Notes under the pieces: model-generated | Seen by the model: only the letters and a program-made list of their open reading frames with translations | The model's database searches: none | Told to the model about the DNA's origin: nothing | Position numbers and translations under genes: made by a program | Assembly (NCBI GenBank): GCA_046498365.1 | Contig: JAWOAV010000226.1 | Coordinates: forward strand, 1 to 5,746 | Source: B1SED10-16 sp046498365 | GTDB lineage: Bacteria > Desulfobacterota > Desulfobacteria > Desulfobacterales > Desulfosalsimonadaceae | Direction of reading: 5' to 3' | Length of the DNA stretch: 5,746 nucleotides | Shown: positions 1 through 3,810 of the stretch, one piece after another | How positions within the stretch are numbered: position 1 is the first letter of the stretch | Layout of the letters: each line of letters begins with the position of its first letter

Positions 1-108
1 TAAAAGAAATGCGTCCAGCACTACCAACCTGTCTTCCAGGCAGTCAATGGCTTCCTGGCGGAACAGTTTTTCAAATTGCTCCCGCTCGATGGCATGAATC
101 TGTTTCAT
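1..108 (-). CDS. N-terminal fragment of a gene cut by the left edge; possibly Fur-family transcriptional regulator
   Basis: The minus strand is open from an ATG at 106-108 through to base 1, giving 36 residues that begin MKQIHAIEREQFEKLF and end RLVVLDAFLL. The charged helical start followed by an E-D-R-L-x-V-L-x-A-F-L pattern resembles the first helices of Fur/PerR-type repressors, where an R-x-x-V/I-L-x-x-L/F-L motif opens the winged-helix domain. Fur-family proteins are metal- or peroxide-sensing DNA-binding repressors. No metal ligand or recognition helix lies within the window, so the family call is a guess from the N-terminus alone. The ribosome binding site is weak (GGA about 8 bases upstream). 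The start codon sits in the right arm of a small inverted repeat (106-120). The gene is divergent from the membrane protein gene at 347. Confidence 0.5.
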   Translation of the reverse strand, partial: MKQIHAIEREQFEKLFRQEAIDCLEDRLVVLDAFLL

Positions 109-202
109 GGTTTTTCCATGGATAAGTAAATGAATACGCTCGGTATTTTTACAATTCGGGACCATTGTCTGCGGCACCAGGGCCGGCAAAAAAAAACCGT
201 AT

Positions 203-220
203 CAATTAAAACAATTAAAA
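203..220. repeat. tandem 9-bp direct repeat, CAATTAAAA x2
   Basis: CAATTAAAA occurs twice back to back (203-211 and 212-220) with no mismatch. It lies in the divergent intergenic region just after an A9 run. It could be a protein-binding or UP-type element, or simply AT-rich sequence. Confidence 0.5.
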
Positions 221-247
221 AAGGATCAGTAATACAATTTCTGCCCA

Positions 248-276
248 TTTTCAAGGGGCGAATATTTTATTAGAAT
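248..276 (+). promoter_or_regulatory. possible sigma-70-type promoter for the membrane protein gene
   Basis: TTTTCA (248-253, four of six matches to TTGACA) is followed after 17 bases by TAGAAT (271-276, five of six matches to TATAAT). Transcription would start near 283, leaving a leader of about 64 bases before the GTG at 347. In AT-rich DNA such a match can arise by chance. Confidence 0.3.
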
Positions 277-346
277 TTTTCCATCCGCTGTATTACAAAC
301 AACCATATGAAACCCATACACACCGTCTGTTGACGCGGTAAGAACA

Positions 347-2209
347 GTGCATACGAACCCATCATCCCCAGAAAAAAACCGCCGCGCGGTATCGTTTCCG
401 GTCTATCTTTTCAAGGCCTCCGCATGGTGTGCGGCCGCATTTGCCTTCAGCGGTTTCTTTGCATCGCATCAACCGTGGCTGGTGCCTTTGGTGGTAATGG
501 TGCTTTCGGCCCCCCTTGCCATAGGAGGCGTCTACCGCTCTACCGTTCGAAAAATCCGTTTTCTTGAAATATTTACCCGCCGCGGCCGGATGGCAAAAAT
601 TTTCTCCGGACGGATACTGCCTTTGCTGCTCTGGTCATTTTATGCGGTGACAACCTCCTTGTTCATGTTGATCGGGTTCCGGTTTTTCAGTTTAACGGAC
701 TGGGTTTTGTTTCTATCGGTAATACCGGTTTTCTATATGGCGTACCGGGTTTTTTTCCACTTATTGACAAAAGAAATCAAACCCTACCTGGTCACGAGCA
801 TGGCCCTGTCCGGCGCCGTGCTGTGCACCCCGTTTATCATGCTGGCGGTCTATTCCCTGGCCGTACACGCCTTTGATCTGCCATTTCCCCGCTATGAAAC
901 GCTTGCATCCGCCATCGCCGCCCATGAAGATGCCATCCGGCACCTGAACGGAAGCGCTTTTGTAAAGGGGGTCTCCGAATGGATGGCCGTTTACGGCGGC
1001 ATCATGGCGTATGCCGCAGGGCATGCCGGTTACAGTGACATTCCCCTGGCATCGCTGGCAGCATTGTTTCTCGCAGGCTATGTGATTTTTTTCAATGCCG
1101 TGAACATCCTGACCTTCTGCCTTGTTCCCGCAAAAGAACTGAAAAGGATCCTTCTCCCCCTTTCTCCCGACCCGGTTCTTCCGGATCCACGGATCCCTGC
1201 GCGAAAATGCATATTTTACGCGGCTTTCCTCTCCCTGTTTCTGCTGACCCTTGTTGCCGTATTTTTTTTTCTGGAAGCGCGCTTTTCCGAAAAATCGAAA
1301 TTTGCAGCATATCATGCCGCCGCCCGTCAGACAGTCCGTCATTACGCCGAACGTATCGATGACGCATATGTCAGACCCGGGACCATAACGCAGATACAGG
1401 CATATCGCATGGACCTCCTCCGCACGCTGGGCTCATCCTCCCGGGAGCTGGAAGCAGCCATTGACCGTGCATTTGATGACATGATCCTTCGCGTGGATGA
1501 CTTTCTGGACTGGTATTACAGCCTTTTTGCCGAATACGCCCGGATCGCTTATATGCTCAGCGGATCAGCGGACGAGCATCTCGCCGCCATGCTTGAACGG
1601 CATCTCAACGCCGATGCCAATTTTAAAACCGTCCGCGACCAGCTGAACATTCTGCGCAAACGGCATGACGCTTCGGAAGCCCGTCTTCAGGAGGCCGTCC
1701 GCCGCCTGGTGGAGGAAAACCGGATCCATGAAACAGGCGGAGACATTGCCGTTGCCAGAACCTGGACCACATCCGAAATTCTGGACTTCAATGATTTTAT
1801 CGGGTTTGATTCCCGGATGTTGTCCGCATCCGCCACCTCCGCGGTGGGGTTTCTGACGGGGAGCGTTATCGGGAAAAAAATCGTAAAAAATGTCGCCAAA
1901 AAATCGATGTTCAAGGCATCCGCCCGGGCGATTGCCCGGTTTGGCAGCGCCCGGGCAATGGGAAAAGGAGGAGGGGGCGGCGCAGGGGCGGCCACAGGAG
2001 CGGCCGTGGGCTCTGTCGTACCGGGGGGCGGCACGGCTATCGGCGCGACCGTTGGCGGGATTGCCGGTTCCATCGCCGGGGGGCTACTCATGGACAAAAC
2101 CCTGCTGATGGCGGAAGAGCGCTACAGCAGAAAGGCGTTTCAATCGGAGATGATAAATGCCATCGAAAAAACGCGGATGGAGACAAAGGCGCGACTGTAT
2201 GGCCGGTGA
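347..2209 (+). CDS. Multi-spanning membrane protein with C-terminal glycine-zipper hairpin, function unknown
   Basis: This encodes 620 residues from a GTG start. An in-frame TGA at 308-310 closes the frame upstream, and no other start lies between it and 347; the ribosome binding site is weak. I do not recognise the family. Hydrophobic segments, by eye, lie near residues 21-40, 43-62, 88-112, 118-137, 148-175, 232-258 and 288-309, so six to eight membrane spans are likely. A mostly helical polar domain follows (about 310-490), with coiled-coil-like sequence around 425-460. Next come a short hydrophobic stretch (491-509), a Lys/Arg-rich amphipathic stretch (510-540), and a glycine-rich part. 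In that part glycines recur every fourth residue (547, 551, 555, then 562, 566, 570, 574, 578) around a P-G-G-G turn (559-562), which is the pattern of two packed glycine-zipper helices. The charged tail contains LLMDK and EMINAIEKTR. The gene stands alone and converges on the MetAP gene. A transport, envelope or pore-related role is possible but unproven. Confidence 0.85.
   Translation: MHTNPSSPEKNRRAVSFPVYLFKASAWCAAAFAFSGFFASHQPWLVPLVVMVLSAPLAIGGVYRSTVRKIRFLEIFTRRGRMAKIFSGRILPLLLWSFYAVTTSLFMLIGFRFFSLTDWVLFLSVIPVFYMAYRVFFHLLTKEIKPYLVTSMALSGAVLCTPFIMLAVYSLAVHAFDLPFPRYETLASAIAAHEDAIRHLNGSAFVKGVSEWMAVYGGIMAYAAGHAGYSDIPLASLAALFLAGYVIFFNAVNILTFCLVPAKELKRILLPLSPDPVLPDPRIPARKCIFYAAFLSLFLLTLVAVFFFLEARFSEKSKFAAYHAAARQTVRHYAERIDDAYVRPGTITQIQAYRMDLLRTLGSSSRELEAAIDRAFDDMILRVDDFLDWYYSLFAEYARIAYMLSGSADEHLAAMLERHLNADANFKTVRDQLNILRKRHDASEARLQEAVRRLVEENRIHETGGDIAVARTWTTSEILDFNDFIGFDSRMLSASATSAVGFLTGSVIGKKIVKNVAKKSMFKASARAIARFGSARAMGKGGGGGAGAATGAAVGSVVPGGGTAIGATVGGIAGSIAGGLLMDKTLLMAEERYSRKAFQSEMINAIEKTRMETKARLYGR
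1921..1959. repeat. intragenic palindrome and 9-bp inverted repeat
   Basis: Inside the membrane protein gene, CGCCCGGGCG (1921-1930) is a perfect 10-bp palindrome. It is followed by ATTGCCCGG (1931-1939) and its exact reverse complement CCGGGCAAT (1951-1959) around an 11-base loop. GCCCGGGCGAT and GCCCGGGCAAT also form a near-perfect direct repeat 27 bases apart, which is in frame and encodes a repeated A-R-A-I/M motif. The RNA could fold strongly here. It may simply follow from the GC-rich coding of Ala/Arg repeats. Confidence 0.55.
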
Positions 2210-2214
2210 CCGCC

Positions 2215-2235
2215 TGCCGGGTCGGTTGACCGGCA
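2215..2235. other. hairpin in the convergent gap; weak terminator candidate
   Basis: TGCCGG (2215-2220) and CCGGCA (2230-2235) form a perfect 6-bp stem with a 9-base loop, in the 69-base gap between the two convergent genes. A second weak stem (GCTGC 2241-2245 with GCAGC 2259-2263) lies beside it. Neither is followed by a T-run on either strand, so intrinsic termination is doubtful. The position alone suggests a role at the 3' ends. Confidence 0.25.
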
Positions 2236-2278
2236 CGGACGCTGCGGAAAAACCATCGGCAGCCTGTGGTATTTGCAC

Positions 2279-3184
2279 CTAACCGACAAAGGCCTCTACA
2301 TCATACGGAGTGAGGCTTTCATATCCGTCTTCCGTAATCAGAAACGTCTGCTCAAACTGGGCGGAAAGCTTCCGGTCCCGGGTAATGGCGGTCCACCCGT
2401 CATCCGCGATGAAAAGCTCGGGCCTTCCCAGGTTGATCATGGGTTCAACGGTAAAGACCATTCCCGGCACAAGGGGTATCCCCTGCCCTTTTTTTCCGAA
2501 ATGCGGTACCTGTGGCGGCTCGTGAAAACTTCTGCCAAGCCCGTGCCCCACGAACTCCCTGACTACGGAGCATCCCCTTCCTTCGGCGCAGTTCTGAATG
2601 GCCCAGCCGATATCGCCGATGGTGTTGCCGGGTTTTAACATTTCCATCCCCGCAACCAGGCTCTCCGCCGTCACCGATACGATCCGGCGGGCATCCGGAG
2701 AGGGCTCGCCGATGAAAAAGGTCTTGCTGGCATCGGCATAATACCCGTTCAGCACATAGGTAATATCGACATTTACGATATCCCCGTCTTTCAGCACGGT
2801 TTCTCCGGGAATGCCGTGGCAGATCACTTCATTGATCGACGTGCAGACGCTCTTTGGAAATCCCCGGTAGTTGAGCGGCGCGCAGATCGCACCATGCGCA
2901 TCGGCGATCTTCTGCACCAAGTCGTTGATCTCGTTGGTTGTCACACCCGGCCCGAGCATGGAGGCAACCTGCTCAAGGCCCGATACCACAAGGCGGCCGC
3001 ATTCCTCGATTTTTTCGACCTCACCCGGCTCTTTTAGGTCGATATCATACTTCTGTTTGTAATATCGCTTGTAATCGACCTCCGTGGGGCTCTGTTTTTT
3101 CAGACAGCACTTTTTATATTTACGGCCGCTTCCGCAGGGGCACAAGTCATTGCGGCCGACATTTTTCCATTCATTTTTCAGCAT
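2279..3184 (-). CDS. map: Methionine aminopeptidase, type I, with N-terminal SEC-C zinc motif
   Basis: This cytoplasmic metalloenzyme removes the initiator methionine from nascent proteins. Residues below are numbered from the upstream in-frame ATG at 3292 (337-residue form). A SEC-C motif, CPCGSGRKYKKCC, gives zinc ligands C51, C53, C62 and C63. The pita-bread catalytic domain then carries the substrate-pocket His H159 (EVICHG), metal ligands D176 (NVDITY) and D187 (YYADAS), H250 (VGHGLG), H257 (FHEPP), E283 (TVEPM) and E314 (FEQT). All the expected active-site residues are present. The layout and spacing match SEC-C-bearing type I enzymes such as the roughly 290-residue chlamydial one. I chose the ATG at 3182-3184 (301 residues, MLKNEWKNVGRND...) because it gives the family-like length and has GGGGAG 9 bases upstream. 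In-frame ATGs at 3247 and 3292 would add 21 or 36 residues that resemble nothing I know. The product is certain; the start is not. The stop is TAG. Confidence 0.95.
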   Translation of the reverse strand: MLKNEWKNVGRNDLCPCGSGRKYKKCCLKKQSPTEVDYKRYYKQKYDIDLKEPGEVEKIEECGRLVVSGLEQVASMLGPGVTTNEINDLVQKIADAHGAICAPLNYRGFPKSVCTSINEVICHGIPGETVLKDGDIVNVDITYVLNGYYADASKTFFIGEPSPDARRIVSVTAESLVAGMEMLKPGNTIGDIGWAIQNCAEGRGCSVVREFVGHGLGRSFHEPPQVPHFGKKGQGIPLVPGMVFTVEPMINLGRPELFIADDGWTAITRDRKLSAQFEQTFLITEDGYESLTPYDVEAFVG

Positions 3185-3193
3185 TTCCAGATT

Positions 3194-3199
3194 CTCCCC
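3194..3199 (-). promoter_or_regulatory. ribosome binding site supporting the MetAP start at 3184
   Basis: GGGGAG on the minus strand lies 9 bases upstream of the ATG at 3182-3184. Its spacing is normal, unlike that of the stronger AAGGAGG at 3262-3268, which sits 14 bases before the ATG at 3245-3247. The ATG at 3292 has only AAAGGG about 7 bases upstream. This favours the short form without excluding the others. Confidence 0.4.
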
Positions 3200-3261
3200 G
3201 GATGACAAACCAACCGCTTTTTGCCGGAAAAGATTGATCCGACGCATATTTTCGCCGTTTG

Positions 3262-3268
3262 CCTCCTT
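3262..3268 (-). promoter_or_regulatory. strong Shine-Dalgarno-like AAGGAGG with long spacing
   Basis: AAGGAGG on the minus strand is the best anti-16S match near the MetAP gene. It is 14 bases from the in-frame ATG at 3245-3247, longer than usual, so it either serves that start inefficiently or is a chance match. It is one of three competing start signals for this gene. Confidence 0.3.
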
Positions 3269-3304
3269 GTAAATGGCGGGCACCCTTCCCATGAAACGAC
3301 CCTT

Positions 3305-3352
3305 TCATGACAGGCAGCAACAACCCCTCATACGCCTTATGCGTCCGCCCAT
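3305..3352 (-). other. tiny upstream reading frame in the MetAP leader (15 codons, Cys-Cys-Cys)
   Basis: Downstream of the predicted transcription start, the minus strand reads MGGRIRRMRGCCCLS and then TGA, ending just before the ATG at 3292. Three consecutive Cys codons (TGT TGC TGC) near the end recall leader peptides that sense an amino acid by ribosome stalling. There is no clear ribosome binding site and no obvious attenuator hairpin after it, so it may be untranslated. Confidence 0.15.
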
Positions 3353-3374
3353 GGTTTTTCAGTAGAGGCGTAAA

Positions 3375-3403
3375 ATTATAGTTTGTGGTTTTGCTTTCGT
3401 CAA
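3375..3403 (-). promoter_or_regulatory. near-consensus sigma-70 promoter for the MetAP gene
   Basis: On the minus strand, TTGACG (3398-3403) is followed after exactly 17 bases by TATAAT (3375-3380). That is eleven of twelve consensus positions with ideal spacing, reading toward the MetAP gene. Transcription should start near 3368. This leaves a leader of about 75 bases to the ATG at 3292, or about 183 to the preferred ATG at 3184. Such a match suggests strong constitutive expression, as expected for an essential housekeeping enzyme. Confidence 0.8.
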
Positions 3404-3542
3404 GGAATCTGTTGCGAATGCGCTGGATATCTGGTATGTGCAGGGTTGCCTGCGAATGACAGCGGACAGGCTTTTTCGGGGAAACGCGTTTTTCAAAAAG
3501 GGGTTGCGCGGGGAAGCTGCCCCCGGGGGTGCGGCGCGTTGC

Positions 3543-3560
3543 GACCGGACATACCCGGTC
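3543..3560. other. GC-rich hairpin upstream of the small plus-strand gene
   Basis: GACCGG (3543-3548) and CCGGTC (3555-3560) form a 6-bp stem with a 6-base loop. An alternative overlapping stem, CGGAC (3546-3550) with GTCCG (3558-3562), is mutually exclusive with it. No T-run follows directly. It lies about 50 bases before the small gene's start, so it could be part of its leader. Confidence 0.35.
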
Positions 3561-3597
3561 CGTAAGTCCCGCAAATACTTTTTCATGCCAGCAGTAC

Positions 3598-3603
3598 AGG
3601 GGG
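3598..3603 (+). promoter_or_regulatory. ribosome binding site of the 60-residue gene
   Basis: AGGGGG lies 5 bases before the ATG at 3609-3611. It decides the start: the frame stays open upstream to a GTG at 3438, but the extra 57 residues look non-coding and that GTG has no comparable signal. Confidence 0.5.
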
Positions 3604-3608
3604 CTCAG

Positions 3609-3791
3609 ATGCATTCAAAAACGGATGAAATGATATTGAAAACCGCCAAGGAAATCGTCGTCAAGTTCATTGAGATCCGAACCGTGACCCCTTCGACCTT
3701 TCAGGACCATTTCCAGAGCATCTACGATGTTGTGGAAAAAACGGTTCGGAAAAATGAAGCAGGCAATGGGGCGGGAAGCCAGGAAAAATAA
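3609..3791 (+). CDS. Small helical protein of 60 residues, function unknown
   Basis: The ATG at 3609 follows AGGGGG and gives 60 residues beginning MHSKTDEMILKTAKEIVV and ending in a polar Gly/Ser/Lys tail. The body (about residues 5-48) has the regular hydrophobic spacing of two helices, broken at T-V-T-P-S near residue 28-32, with Phe, Ile, Tyr and Val at buried positions. No membrane segment, signal peptide or Cys motif is present. The pattern T-A-x-x-I-V ... V-x-P-S ... S-I-Y weakly recalls the helical part of MucR/Ros-type regulators, but it lacks their zinc-finger ligands, so I do not assign a function. The composition looks like real protein, unlike the frame upstream. It converges on the DNA polymerase gene with a 19-base gap and has no visible terminator. 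Confidence 0.65.
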   Translation: MHSKTDEMILKTAKEIVVKFIEIRTVTPSTFQDHFQSIYDVVEKTVRKNEAGNGAGSQEK

Positions 3792-3810
3792 AGCGAAAAT
3801 CCCCGCGTTG

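Larger units (their letters stand above)
109..346. other. AT-rich divergent intergenic region
   Basis: These 238 bases separate two divergently transcribed genes and contain no credible open reading frame. The region is clearly richer in A+T than its flanks. It holds a run of nine A (188-196), a perfect tandem 9-bp repeat (203-220), an interrupted palindrome with ACAAT/ATTGT arms (151-168) and a possible plus-strand promoter (248-276). Both outward promoters should lie here, but only the plus-strand one has a recognisable candidate. Confidence 0.6.
3293..3608. other. long non-coding stretch between the MetAP gene and the small plus-strand gene
   Basis: These roughly 316 bases hold the MetAP promoter and 5' leader (3293-3403), then about 200 bases with no convincing gene. 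That part has a repeated TGCGAATG (3413-3420 and 3451-3458), the palindrome CCCCCGGGGG (3520-3529) and a 6-bp hairpin (3543-3560). A weak plus-strand promoter is conceivable: TTGCGA at 3412-3417, 17 bases, then TATGTG at 3435-3440 with TG just upstream. Reading frames crossing it on both strands look non-biological. A small RNA cannot be excluded, but nothing identifies one. Confidence 0.5.

Noticed and set aside
180..196. GGCCGGC followed by the A9 run as a terminator on either strand
   Set aside because: The palindrome is too short to form a hairpin with a loop. On the minus strand the T-run precedes rather than follows it, and no gene ends here on the plus strand.
307..333. Eight-codon leader frame MKPIHTVC before the membrane protein gene
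   Set aside because: It has no ribosome binding site, no repeated amino acid signal and no attenuator-like structure; likely chance.
761..1342. Minus-strand frame of 193 codons
   Set aside because: It lies antisense within the membrane protein gene, with Cys/Gly/Gln-rich composition and no recognisable domain or ribosome binding site.
1687..2097. Minus-strand frame of 136 codons, Pro/Ala-rich
   Set aside because: It is antisense to the glycine- and alanine-rich end of the membrane protein gene; its proline richness is the mirror of Gly codons.
3438..3608. Upstream extension of the 60-residue gene from a GTG
   Set aside because: The added 57 residues look like translated non-coding GC-rich DNA, and the start has no ribosome binding signal, whereas the ATG at 3609 has one.
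3171..3614. Minus-strand frame of 147 codons crossing the MetAP promoter
   Set aside because: It overlaps the start of the MetAP gene in another frame, runs through the near-consensus promoter and has no protein-like composition.
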